Below are positions 1 to 7,187 of a stretch of 14,416 bases of DNA, in pieces. The stretch comes from an uncultured Sediminicola sp. (GTDB taxonomy: Bacteria > Bacteroidota > Bacteroidia > Flavobacteriales > Flavobacteriaceae). Each line of letters begins with the position of its first letter. Position 1 is the stretch's first letter. A model generated the notes under the pieces. That model did not search any database. It was not told where the DNA came from and was given only the letters and a program-made list of their open reading frames with translations. The stretch spans positions 1-14,416 of the forward strand of contig CALHVB010000025.1 of the NCBI GenBank assembly GCA_938039345.1, read 5' to 3'. Position numbers and translations under genes: made by a program.

Positions 1-175
1 TTACGTACGGCACTTCTTTTGCATCTAGCAAATTGTATTTAGGGGCTTCTTTAGTCCTTTTTTTATAACCTAAATAGTTGATTAATAAATTTAGCTGAGC
101 CAAGCTATAAAAGAAAATCAATAATAATGCTATAGTGTATATAACAATGATTAAGTAAGCAATAGTTAGTCCCAT
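1..175 (-). CDS. Membrane glycosyltransferase family 2 (cellulose-synthase-like), N-terminal fragment
   Basis: Only the first 58 codons are present; the frame is open at the left edge. The protein starts with one long hydrophobic helix at about residues 3-30 (GLTIAYLIIVIYTIALLL), followed by a short LINYLGYKK segment and a basic linker. It then reaches a DAKEVPYV stretch, the kind of sequence that leads into the first beta strand of the catalytic domain (usually 'PYVTIQLPVYNE'). This layout is known from flavobacterial processive-type GT2 enzymes with N- and C-terminal membrane helices. The donor and product cannot be read from the fragment. Its ATG lies 1 nt beyond the stop of the upstream glycosyltransferase gene, so the two are co-transcribed and probably translationally coupled. 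The family call is from memory of the N-terminal pattern; no catalytic residue is in the window. Confidence 0.68.
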   Translation of the reverse strand, partial: MGLTIAYLIIVIYTIALLLIFFYSLAQLNLLINYLGYKKRTKEAPKYNLLDAKEVPYV

Positions 176-176
176 A

Positions 177-866
177 TTATTTTATACTATATTTAAATAT
201 CCAACCAAGGATTTTTATGCCTGCAAAGATAGTACCTTTTACTGTACCAGATACTTTGGATATTCCGATTCTTTTTTTATAACGCACTGGTATTTCGGTA
301 TATGCTAGCTTTTTTTTCAACGCTTTTAATTGCATTTCTACCGTCCAACCATAGGTTTGGTCTTGCATCTCTAAGTTTAACAACTGATCATATTTTATAG
401 CTCTAAACGGCCCAAGGTCAGTAAATTTAGCATTAAAGAATAATTTCATTAATGTTGTTGCTAATTTGTTTCCAAATATTTGCTGAGGGGTCATAGATCC
501 ATCTTCCCTTAATTCTTTTGTTCTAGCTCCAATTACAAAATCTACTTTATTTTCTATTATTGGGTTTACAAGTTTAGTTAGCTCTTCGGGATAGTCAGAA
601 TAGTCTCCATCAATAAATACGATGATAGTAGGCTTCACAGACTTCTTGCTGATATAATCCATTCCGCATAAACATGCATAACCATAACCTTTCCTAACTT
701 CTGTTAAAACGGTAGCACCTGCTTTTTTTGCATTTTCTACAGTATTATCGGTAGAATTATTGTTCACTACAATAATTTCCGAAACAGATTTAGGAATTTC
801 ATTAATAACCTTAGCAATAGAATCTGCTTCATTAAAAGCCGGAATAATTACATTAATATCTGCCAT
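177..866 (-). CDS. DPM1-like family 2 glycosyltransferase (polyprenyl-phosphate sugar transferase type)
   Basis: A 229-residue protein, the usual length of a bare DPM1/DPG-synthase-type GT-A domain. It opens with the nucleotide-sugar strand INVIIPAFNE (4-13), then VNNNSTDNT (34-42) and the metal-binding DGD (Asp86-Gly-Asp88). It continues with the acceptor-side LGPFRAI (151-157), YGWTVEMQLKAL (172-183) and the RIGISKVSGT loop (199-208) typical of this subgroup. There is no long C-terminal membrane domain, only a weakly hydrophobic tail (about 210-225). Enzymes of this type transfer mannose, glucose or another hexose from a nucleotide sugar to a polyprenyl phosphate or lipid at the inner face of the cytoplasmic membrane; the sugar is not deducible. 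Its ATG overlaps the stop of the upstream YwqK-like gene (TAATG), and the next glycosyltransferase starts 1 nt after its stop, which indicates a joint role in building one glycan or glycolipid. Confidence 0.85.
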   Translation of the reverse strand: MADINVIIPAFNEADSIAKVINEIPKSVSEIIVVNNNSTDNTVENAKKAGATVLTEVRKGYGYACLCGMDYISKKSVKPTIIVFIDGDYSDYPEELTKLVNPIIENKVDFVIGARTKELREDGSMTPQQIFGNKLATTLMKLFFNAKFTDLGPFRAIKYDQLLNLEMQDQTYGWTVEMQLKALKKKLAYTEIPVRYKKRIGISKVSGTVKGTIFAGIKILGWIFKYSIK

Positions 867-1351
867 TATTTTAAATCGGATAAGTTGTTTTCCTTTTTAA
901 AACTCCTAAGGCTAAACCATTCTTTAATTTTTTTTCCATTTCTAAATTTCACTGCAGAAGTTAGTTTTTCATTTTTATATTTTAAACAATACCCGTTTTT
1001 AACTCCCATAGTTAATTGGCATTTGTGATGTATTTTTCCATTATTATCATAATACAACCACCAATCTATCATTTTACCATTTTTGTAATGTCCTTCTAAT
1101 TTTGGCTTTTTGGTATTGTTATAAAAGTACCAGTAGTTTTCTCTGATATTATTTTTATAATGTCCTTTTTCCGATACATTACCATTAGTATGATAGTATT
1201 TCCAATAATCTACTTTGTTACTATTTTTTAGCCATCCTTCAGCTTTTAAATTGCCATTGGCATAATATTCTCTATGATATACTTTTTGTGCAACTGAAGA
1301 ATTTGATAAACTAATTATTACTAGGCTTAAAAAAGCTATTTTTTGAAACAT
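866..1351 (-). CDS. Secreted MORN-repeat protein, YwqK-like
   Basis: A 161-residue protein with a signal peptide (MFQKIAFLSLVIISL..., probable cleavage after VAQ at 20-22). Four degenerate MORN_2 repeats of the form 'Y..NG....G.YKNG' follow: about 29-43, 53-68, 77-92 and 101-116, with a weaker fifth near 127-140. Databases often label this family 'toxin-antitoxin system YwqK family antitoxin', but no toxin gene is adjacent and the protein is exported, so that label should not be taken literally here. MORN_2 repeats form beta-hairpin ladders, probably for binding. The gene sits 7 nt after the membrane ferredoxin and overlaps the GT2 start by 1 nt, so it is an operon member with an unknown role, probably at the periplasmic face of the envelope. 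The C-terminal 20 residues are basic and polar. Confidence 0.8.
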   Translation of the reverse strand: MFQKIAFLSLVIISLSNSSVAQKVYHREYYANGNLKAEGWLKNSNKVDYWKYYHTNGNVSEKGHYKNNIRENYWYFYNNTKKPKLEGHYKNGKMIDWWLYYDNNGKIHHKCQLTMGVKNGYCLKYKNEKLTSAVKFRNGKKIKEWFSLRSFKKENNLSDLK

Positions 1352-1358
1352 GTATTAT

Positions 1359-2948
1359 TTACTTCTTGTTTACTAGATTCATCAAATCTACATCATTTCC
1401 TAATAATATTTCTGTTGGATTTATTCTTCCTTCCAAAGAATCGTTTTCTAATTTTAAAACTCCTCTAGGACATACCGCAGAACATACACCACACCCAACA
1501 CAGCTAGAACGTACAATATTTTCTCCTTTTTGTGCATAGGCACGTACATCTATTCCCATTTCACAACTGTTAGAGCAGTTACCACAAGAAATACATTGCC
1601 CACCATTGGTTGTAATTCTAAACTTAGAGAATAAACGTTGCTGAAATCCTAGTATTGCTGCCATAGGGCAACCAAATCTACACCATGATCTACTCCCTAG
1701 GATAGGGTAAAACCCTGTTCCGATTACTCCAGAAAATATAGATCCTATATATAAACCATAGGCAGATCTAAGTGTTTTACCTTTAATGAAAAATATTTCA
1801 TCTGTGGTTCCTGTATAATGCATAACTAACAACAATCCTATAGTAACAAAGAAACCAATTGCTCCGTATTTAGCATCTTTACCAAGTTCTTTGCCTTTAA
1901 AATATATTACGGCAGCAAAAACAAGTGTTAAAAAACCTATTACCATACTTAAGAATACTCCCCTTGTAAGCCAATATTTAGAGCCATCATTATCTAGATA
2001 AGTGTATACCATACCCACAGTCATTACAACAGAAAATACTAATACCACATGTATTAACCAACGTTCTAATTTCCAAGCAGACATTTTTTTTGAAGATAAT
2101 TGCCTAAAAGAGTCTCCGGCAGTTTCAGCCAGTCCTCCACAACCGCATACCCATGAACAATACCATCTTTTTCCAAATTTGTAAGTTAGAATAGGTGTAA
2201 TTATAAATACTGATAAAATTCCAAAAATAATTAATGCTAATCCAATATTTCCGTTAGATAAAAACCCTTTTACAGACCATTCGTCAAAAATATAATAGTT
2301 AAGAGGCCATACGCTTTTTAAATCATAATAGGGTAAATTAGAATTCATGCGATACATAAATTCTGGAATTAAAAAAGCAAATGCCAATTGAAAAAACATA
2401 ACAGACATTGTTCGTATTTGTTCGTATTTGTTATGACGATATTTTAATATAAATTTATAGCCAAAAGCAAATATAGCAACAGTATATAGGGTTCCGTACA
2501 CAAACCATTGACTTGCAGGTCTGCCACTTAAAAGGTTACTTAATGGATCAAATAAACTAATTAAACCTGTGTTTGATTCACCATTTTTTCCTAAGCCTAA
2601 ATACTGCGGGTAAAAGTAAAGAACAATATAGAATATAGTTAAGATTACACCTACTGCCCATCCCCAAGCTCCACGAGAAGATATAGACTTAAACCATACT
2701 CCGTCATTTTTAATTCCTTTTACTTTAGTTAAATATGCATCTCTGGAGTATACAACGGTACCTAGGGTAATTAATCCTAAGGATAAGGTTAAGAATAATC
2801 CTTTATTTGGGAAATTAACGTTAAATAGCGCTAGTACTAATATAAAAAGACCTACTAACCCTACAGCTAAAGCAATTTTTTGTTTTTTAGATATGTCTAT
2901 TGCATCTGGTGTTGCTAAAGACATGCTTTTATTTAATTTATTACTCAT
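1359..2948 (-). CDS. Polytopic membrane 4Fe-4S ferredoxin protein (NapH/NosR/CcoG-like)
   Basis: A 529-residue integral membrane protein with hydrophobic segments near 24-42, 50-67, 96-113, 147-167, 181-197, 235-255, 299-317, 330-350, 361-377 and 396-414. It has paired membrane-edge cysteine motifs, C264-SWV-C268-G-C270 and C423-RFG-C427-P. A C-terminal dicluster ferredoxin domain follows: C452-IS-C455-GN-C458-SNS-C462 and C483-VG-C486-GV-C489-SAV-C493-P. The motif order is that of the NapH/NosR/RdxA-CcoG superfamily, which moves electrons from the quinone pool or a cytoplasmic donor across or along the membrane. The long N-terminal half makes it larger than NapH, and it lacks the NosR FMN domain. 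It lies 11 nt downstream of an FAD/NAD(P)H oxidoreductase, an obvious candidate electron donor. The terminal acceptor is not identifiable. Confidence is high for the fold and low for the exact reaction. Confidence 0.82.
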   Translation of the reverse strand: MSNKLNKSMSLATPDAIDISKKQKIALAVGLVGLFILVLALFNVNFPNKGLFLTLSLGLITLGTVVYSRDAYLTKVKGIKNDGVWFKSISSRGAWGWAVGVILTIFYIVLYFYPQYLGLGKNGESNTGLISLFDPLSNLLSGRPASQWFVYGTLYTVAIFAFGYKFILKYRHNKYEQIRTMSVMFFQLAFAFLIPEFMYRMNSNLPYYDLKSVWPLNYYIFDEWSVKGFLSNGNIGLALIIFGILSVFIITPILTYKFGKRWYCSWVCGCGGLAETAGDSFRQLSSKKMSAWKLERWLIHVVLVFSVVMTVGMVYTYLDNDGSKYWLTRGVFLSMVIGFLTLVFAAVIYFKGKELGKDAKYGAIGFFVTIGLLLVMHYTGTTDEIFFIKGKTLRSAYGLYIGSIFSGVIGTGFYPILGSRSWCRFGCPMAAILGFQQRLFSKFRITTNGGQCISCGNCSNSCEMGIDVRAYAQKGENIVRSSCVGCGVCSAVCPRGVLKLENDSLEGRINPTEILLGNDVDLMNLVNKK

Positions 2949-2959
2949 TTTATTTTGGA

Positions 2960-4267
2960 TTAGGCTGTTTGTAAATTGTTGTTGTATGCAGAAAGAATAT
3001 CTTTCTCGAAATGTTTGTAGAATTCTGGGTCAAAATTGGCTTTTTCTAAATTTTTAATAACAAAGTCTATATCTCGTTTTTCTGTTAACCAGCGGTCAAA
3101 AACTTCGTGTCTCATTCGAATGCCAAAAGTATTTATGCCTAAAAATTCTTTAGTGTCTTTATTAAAGGCAACTGTCACACATATTTTTTCTTTAGGATGT
3201 CGCCAATGAAAATGTTCTTCATATTCTTTTCTTGCAGGGCCTCCAGCAAAAACCCACCCATAAGTTTGGTATTCTATGTCTAAAAATTTTGCAGAATTAA
3301 ACCAATGTCCTGGTTTGTATTCTGTGGGGTTTCCGCATATGGTTTGTGCTAAAGTTTCACCCATCATTCTACCCGTATACCATACTGCTTCTATAGGTCT
3401 TCTGCTACCAATAGCTTCGTGTTGTTCTGCACAGTCACCAATGGCATAAATATCTTTAATATTAGTTTCTAAAAACCGATTTACCTTAACGCCTCTTCCT
3501 AGTTCTATTCCAGAATCTTTTAAGAAATTAATATTTGGAGATACTCCAGCAGTAAGTCCTACTACATCACATGCTATTTCTTCTCCTGTCTCTTTTATAA
3601 CTATGGCACGAGCTTTACCGTTTTCATCTGCTAATATTTTATCTAAATTAGTACCTAATCGTAAATCTATATGGTGCTCTAGTATATGTTCATTTATCAT
3701 TTTTGATTCGCCGTTAGGTAATACACCATTCCAAAAGCTAGATTCTCTAACTAAAAAAGTAACAGGGATATTACGGCTTCTAAGCATTTCTGCCATTTCT
3801 ATACCAATTAACCCGCCACCCACAATAACAGCTCGCTTGCATACTTTATTATTAGGCGCATTTGCTTCTAAACTGTCTAAATCTTGTTTGGAATATAAAC
3901 CCTGAACACCTTTTAAATCTTGTCCTGGCCAGCCAAATTTATTTGGTTTGGATCCAGTAGCAATTACAAGCTTATCGTAAGAGAAAGATTTAGAGTTGTT
4001 TAATAGTAATGTTTTGTTTTCGTGGTTTACTTTAGTAACGAAACCTTTTAACAAATTAATTCTATTTTTTTTCCAAAACCAGTTTTCATAAGGTTGTGTA
4101 TGCTCAAATTTCATATGTCCCATATATACATACATTAGAGCTGTGCGAGAGAAAAAGTAATCTGTTTCAGCAGATATCACTGTAATTTTTTTATCTGAGT
4201 TTTTACGTACGTGTCTAGCAAGAGAAATACCTGAAATTCCATTACCAATTATAACAATGTGTTCCAT
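2960..4267 (-). CDS. FAD-dependent pyridine-nucleotide oxidoreductase
   Basis: A 435-residue two-dinucleotide-domain flavoprotein. It has the FAD Rossmann motif G8-N-G-I-S-G13, the ATGSKP motif (103-108), the NAD(P)H motif G150-GG-L-I-G-I-E157 and the second FAD motif YAIGDCAE (274-281). No CxxxxC redox disulfide is present, so it resembles NADH:acceptor reductases such as rubredoxin/ferredoxin reductases and the NirB N-terminal module rather than thioredoxin or lipoamide reductases. The C-terminal part (about 310-435) is unlike the standard dimerisation domain. It is rich in aromatic residues and His (HWFNSAKFLDIEYQTYGWVF, then EEHFHWRHP) and may form an acceptor-specific interface. It is the first gene of the minus-strand operon and directly precedes the membrane ferredoxin, suggesting an NAD(P)H-to-FAD-to-[4Fe-4S] route. 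It diverges from the DUF547 gene across 237 bp. Confidence 0.85.
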   Translation of the reverse strand: MEHIVIIGNGISGISLARHVRKNSDKKITVISAETDYFFSRTALMYVYMGHMKFEHTQPYENWFWKKNRINLLKGFVTKVNHENKTLLLNNSKSFSYDKLVIATGSKPNKFGWPGQDLKGVQGLYSKQDLDSLEANAPNNKVCKRAVIVGGGLIGIEMAEMLRSRNIPVTFLVRESSFWNGVLPNGESKMINEHILEHHIDLRLGTNLDKILADENGKARAIVIKETGEEIACDVVGLTAGVSPNINFLKDSGIELGRGVKVNRFLETNIKDIYAIGDCAEQHEAIGSRRPIEAVWYTGRMMGETLAQTICGNPTEYKPGHWFNSAKFLDIEYQTYGWVFAGGPARKEYEEHFHWRHPKEKICVTVAFNKDTKEFLGINTFGIRMRHEVFDRWLTEKRDIDFVIKNLEKANFDPEFYKHFEKDILSAYNNNLQTA

Positions 4268-4362
4268 AAGATTTTATAGGTTGATGAGCATTCTGTCGTT
4301 AATAAAGATAAGAACTTAATCCTCGTGTTTTATTTAGAATAAATTTAAATATCACTTTTTTT

Positions 4363-4388
4363 GTAAGGTTGTATATGTTAATCGTACG
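4363..4388 (+). promoter_or_regulatory. Putative upstream promoter element 1 (GTAAG-N15-CGT)
   Basis: A run of seven T is followed by GTAAGGTT and, 15 nt after GTAAG, by CGT within the palindrome CGTACG. The arrangement recalls the GTAA / CGTC two-block promoters read by many ECF sigma factors, rather than the TTG / TAnnTTTG consensus of the flavobacterial primary sigma factor. It lies about 120-140 bp before the DUF547 start. The support is its resemblance to a second copy exactly 80 bp downstream; no sigma gene is in the window. Confidence 0.35.
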
Positions 4389-4442
4389 CATAACTCGTTA
4401 TTAATCAATATATTAATTAAATCATAAAAATTTATTTTTTTT

Positions 4443-4466
4443 GTAGGGTTCTGTAAAATCGTTCGA
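4443..4466 (+). promoter_or_regulatory. Putative upstream promoter element 2 (GTAGG-N16-CGA)
   Basis: A run of eight T is followed by GTAGGGTT, then TCGTTCGA. The first block matches element 1 at 14 of 15 positions (seven T plus GTARGGTT), and the second block falls at nearly the same spacing. If it is a minus-35/minus-10 pair, transcription would start near 4473, giving a leader of about 30 nt to the ATG at 4505. Such a leader is normal for a flavobacterial gene. Confidence 0.4.
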
Positions 4467-4504
4467 CAGAGCATACAGTGAAATAATAATAGAAACAATA
4501 AAAC

Positions 4505-5224
4505 ATGAAAAAGAATAACATATTAATAATCGTTTTTTTATTTGCTATATCTATAGGATATGCACAATCAACTTCAACTTTTTTTACAAAGGCAGATACA
4601 TTTTTTAATACTTATGTAAAAAATGGTAAAGTAGACTATAAAGGAATAAAAAGTAACCCGGCTTTATTAAAAGAGCTGGTAAGTTTAGCAGAAGGAGTAT
4701 CGGTTTCTAAAGATAATGCAGCAGAATATCAGGCTTTTTGGATTAACGGATATAACCTTTCGGTTATAAATAATGTAATTAATAATTACCCTTTAAAAAC
4801 ACCAACAAGTAAAGCTGGTTTTTTTGATAAAATTAAACATAATATAGGAGGTAAAAGTATTACATTAAATGATATAGAAAATAAATTACTTCGCGGTAAT
4901 TTCTCTAAAGAAGCACGTTTTCATTTTGTGTTAGTATGTGCAGGATTAGGGTGTCCACCTATAATTAATAAAGCGTATAAGCCATCTACTTTAGAAGCTC
5001 AATTACAAAAGCAAACCAAGTTAGCCTTAAATGACCCTAAGTTTATTAGAGTAAATAAAAATAAGGTGCAAATATCTCAGATTTTCGAATGGTATACAGG
5101 AGACTTTACTCAAGGAGGTAAAAAATTAGTAGATTACATAAATAAATATAGAACAGAAAAATTACCAGAAAAAGCTAAAGTATCTTACTATGCTTATGAC
5201 TGGACATTAAACGAATTAAAATAA
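4505..5224 (+). CDS. Secreted DUF547 domain protein
   Basis: A 239-residue protein with a clear signal peptide (MKKNNILIIVFLFAISIGYA, cleavage near 20-21), so it is probably periplasmic. The rest is one DUF547 domain. It has the early 'GKVDY' motif (41-45), a WINGYNLSVINN segment (79-90), and the family core H140-F-V-L-V-C145-AGLG-C150-P, with the conserved His and Cys residues expected of the family. IFEWYTGDF (193-201) and the terminal YDWTLNE (231-237) follow. DUF547 has no settled biochemical function; the conserved Cys/His make a thiol-based or metal/metalloid-binding activity conceivable, which is inference. The ATG is preceded by an A-rich leader without Shine-Dalgarno, normal for Bacteroidota. 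A paralogue with the same core is at 12912-13982. An outer-membrane barrel gene follows after 32 nt and is probably co-transcribed. Confidence 0.88.
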   Translation: MKKNNILIIVFLFAISIGYAQSTSTFFTKADTFFNTYVKNGKVDYKGIKSNPALLKELVSLAEGVSVSKDNAAEYQAFWINGYNLSVINNVINNYPLKTPTSKAGFFDKIKHNIGGKSITLNDIENKLLRGNFSKEARFHFVLVCAGLGCPPIINKAYKPSTLEAQLQKQTKLALNDPKFIRVNKNKVQISQIFEWYTGDFTQGGKKLVDYINKYRTEKLPEKAKVSYYAYDWTLNELK

Positions 5225-5256
5225 AACAATAAATAATCAATAAAAGAATAATTAAA

Positions 5257-6135
5257 ATGATTTCAATTAAAAAGAGTATAGTATTCGCAGGCTTGTTATT
5301 TGCAACAACTATAGGGTTTTCACAAGAAGATGAACAAGAAGAGAAAAGTAATATTCAACAGTATACACCATCTAAGCTAATAGGAAAGGGGCAAATAGAT
5401 TTAAAGTGGTTTAACAATTTATATACACAAACAAAAAGTACTTTTACAGAAGGTAAAGAAGCTAGGCAAACCTTTTTTACTTCTACTCTAGAATTGTATA
5501 CGGGAGTTGGTGAAAATAAAAGATGGAATGTTGGTGTTATATTAGAAGCGCGTTCTAATGTAATTGCAGATAGGAAAGCTTTAGATGTATTTAAATTTGA
5601 TGGAGAAAATAATACAGCTCGTTCTGGTTTAACTTCTATAGCGCCCTCTGTAAAGTTTGTTCCTCTTGCTTCTGTAAGTAATTTTAGTGTTCAGAGTTCT
5701 TTGTTTATTCCTTTAGTGGATAACGAAAGTGAGAATGGTGTTTTTTTAGATCAAAAAGGATTTACATGGCAAAACCGTTTCTTTTATGATTATACATTTC
5801 CAGGAGATAAGTGGCAGTTATTCACAGAACTTAATTCTGAAATTCACTTTGGAGATAAAGAGGAAAGTTTTGCAAACAATAGTTTAAGTTTAACTCCAGG
5901 TGTTTTCTTAAGTTATTTCCCAAGTTCTAAGTTTACTGTTTTAGCTTTAGCACAACATTCTCAACGTATAGATTTAGGGAATGATTTTGAACAAGATTTT
6001 ACTGCATTAGGTGGTGGGGCTAAATATCAGCTATCTAAAGCTTTAAACTTAGAAGTATTGTATACTAACTTTGTAAGAGGTAATAATACTGGTTTAGGAG
6101 AAACATTTAATATAGGATTAAGAGGAATTTTTTAA
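5257..6135 (+). CDS. Outer-membrane beta-barrel protein, function unknown
   Basis: A 292-residue protein with a signal peptide (cleavage near FSQ, 21-23) and an acidic, disordered start of the mature chain (EDEQEEK). Alternating hydrophobic/polar strands then run to a terminal aromatic residue (...FNIGLRGIF), the hallmark of an outer-membrane barrel. Repeating pieces such as 'WQLFTELNSEI', 'LTPGVFLSYFPSSKFTVLALAQHSQ' (cited in part) and 'LEVLYTNFVRG' fit about 10-12 strands. It resembles the proteins annotated loosely as 'transporter' in Bacteroidota, but no substrate can be named. It lies 32 nt after the DUF547 gene and is probably in the same transcript. DUF547 proteins and small barrels are plausible envelope partners, but the link is from context only. 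No terminator is visible before the next gene. Confidence 0.75.
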   Translation: MISIKKSIVFAGLLFATTIGFSQEDEQEEKSNIQQYTPSKLIGKGQIDLKWFNNLYTQTKSTFTEGKEARQTFFTSTLELYTGVGENKRWNVGVILEARSNVIADRKALDVFKFDGENNTARSGLTSIAPSVKFVPLASVSNFSVQSSLFIPLVDNESENGVFLDQKGFTWQNRFFYDYTFPGDKWQLFTELNSEIHFGDKEESFANNSLSLTPGVFLSYFPSSKFTVLALAQHSQRIDLGNDFEQDFTALGGGAKYQLSKALNLEVLYTNFVRGNNTGLGETFNIGLRGIF

Positions 6136-6184
6136 TCACATAGTATAAAACATTATTTTAGAAGTCTTAATTAAATTCTTAAAA

Positions 6185-7186
6185 ATGAAAAAATTAGGAC
6201 TTCTTTTTTTGTGTATGTTTCAGTTATCTTGCTCTAGTCAGGTACAAGAAAAAATAAATGGAGTAAGTTTTGTTGCTTCGCCAGAAAAAGCAAAACAAAA
6301 AAATATTGATGCATTTGTAAAAGTAAATGCCAATTATGCAGCTATAATGCCTTTTGGTTTTATACGAACTATAGATTCTCCTAATATTGTATTTGATACC
6401 GAAAGGCAATGGTATGGTGAAACAAAAAAAGGAGCTAAGCAGTATATAGAATTACTTCATAAGAATAATATACAAGTAATGCTAAAGCCTCAAATATGGA
6501 TATGGAGAGGAGAATTCACAGGTACATTGCAAATGAAAACAGAAGAAGATTGGGTAGCTCTAGAAAAATCGTATACTAATTTTATAATGGCGTATGCCGA
6601 TTTAGCGCAAGAAACTAATACCCCTATTTTATGTATTGGAACAGAGTTAGAGCAATTTGTAAAGCATAGACCTAAGTATTGGGAAAAACTTATTGTGGAA
6701 ATTAAACGTATTTATAAGGGGAAGTTAACTTATGCAGCTAATTGGGACGAGTATAAACGAACTCCTTTTTGGAAAGCTTTAGATTATATAGGTATAGATG
6801 CTTATTTTCCTTTATCTGATAAAAAAACACCTACGGTATCAGAATTAAAAGATGGTTGGTTAACTCATAAGCAAGCAATAAAAGAATTATCTATAACAAA
6901 TAATAAGCCTGTTTTATTTACTGAATATGGATATAGAAGTACAGATTATAATGCCAAGAAACCTTGGGCGGTGGACAGACATGAAAATCTGGTTAATCTT
7001 GTTGCGCAATCAAATGCAACTAAAGCTATATTAGAAGAGTTTTGGAAAGAAGACTGGTTTGCAGGCGGTTTTGTATGGAAATGGTTTATAGCTAAAGAAA
7101 ATGCCGGAGGAGAAAAAGACAACCGTTTTACTCCGCAAAATAAACCAGCAGAAAATATTATAAGAGAATATTATAAAGAAAACTAA
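6185..7186 (+). CDS. GH113-type glycoside hydrolase (beta-mannanase-like TIM barrel), lipoprotein
   Basis: A 333-residue protein. The N-terminus MKKLGLLFLCMFQLSC-SS suggests a lipoprotein with Cys16 as the anchor, although the lipobox (Gln at -3) is not ideal. The mature part is a GH clan A (beta/alpha)8 domain close to GH113: 'INGVSFV' (24-30), 'KVNANYAAIMPFGF' (46-59), 'VMLKPQIWIW' (98-107), 'ILCIGTELEQF' (148-158) with Glu154 as likely acid/base, 'YIGIDAYFPL' (201-210), and 'PVLFTEYGYRS' (242-252) with Glu247 as likely nucleophile. Characterised GH113 members cleave beta-1,4-mannan; the substrate here is not proven. No SusC/SusD pair or regulator of a polysaccharide utilisation locus accompanies it. 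It starts 49 nt after the barrel gene and is followed 1 nt later by another lipoprotein. Confidence 0.82.
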   Translation: MKKLGLLFLCMFQLSCSSQVQEKINGVSFVASPEKAKQKNIDAFVKVNANYAAIMPFGFIRTIDSPNIVFDTERQWYGETKKGAKQYIELLHKNNIQVMLKPQIWIWRGEFTGTLQMKTEEDWVALEKSYTNFIMAYADLAQETNTPILCIGTELEQFVKHRPKYWEKLIVEIKRIYKGKLTYAANWDEYKRTPFWKALDYIGIDAYFPLSDKKTPTVSELKDGWLTHKQAIKELSITNNKPVLFTEYGYRSTDYNAKKPWAVDRHENLVNLVAQSNATKAILEEFWKEDWFAGGFVWKWFIAKENAGGEKDNRFTPQNKPAENIIREYYKEN

Positions 7187-7187
7187 T

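Larger units (their letters stand above)
4268..4504. other. Divergent intergenic region
   Basis: This 237-bp AT-rich spacer lies between two divergent operons and contains no plausible gene. The right half holds two similar promoter-like elements oriented toward the plus-strand DUF547 gene, listed separately. No convincing flavobacterial TTG / TAnnTTTG pair was found for the minus-strand oxidoreductase operon, although its promoter must lie here unless it is read from elsewhere. No terminator-like hairpin was seen. Confidence 0.7.

Noticed and set aside
866..1351. YwqK-family 'antitoxin', hence a toxin-antitoxin module
   Set aside because: The protein has a signal peptide and sits in an operon with envelope and glycosyltransferase genes. 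No toxin-like partner is adjacent; the name is a database habit for MORN_2 repeats.
2002..2184. Short plus-strand frame of 60 codons
   Set aside because: It is antisense to conserved transmembrane and cysteine-motif sequence of the membrane ferredoxin, with no family resemblance of its own.
2411..2430. Direct repeat of the 10-mer TTCGTATTTG, back to back
   Set aside because: It lies inside the membrane ferredoxin gene and encodes ordinary loop residues (NKYEQIRT). A single pair with no further copies is most likely chance.
3603..3905. Plus-strand frame of 100 codons
   Set aside because: It is antisense to the NAD-binding domain of the FAD oxidoreductase, whose motifs are intact.
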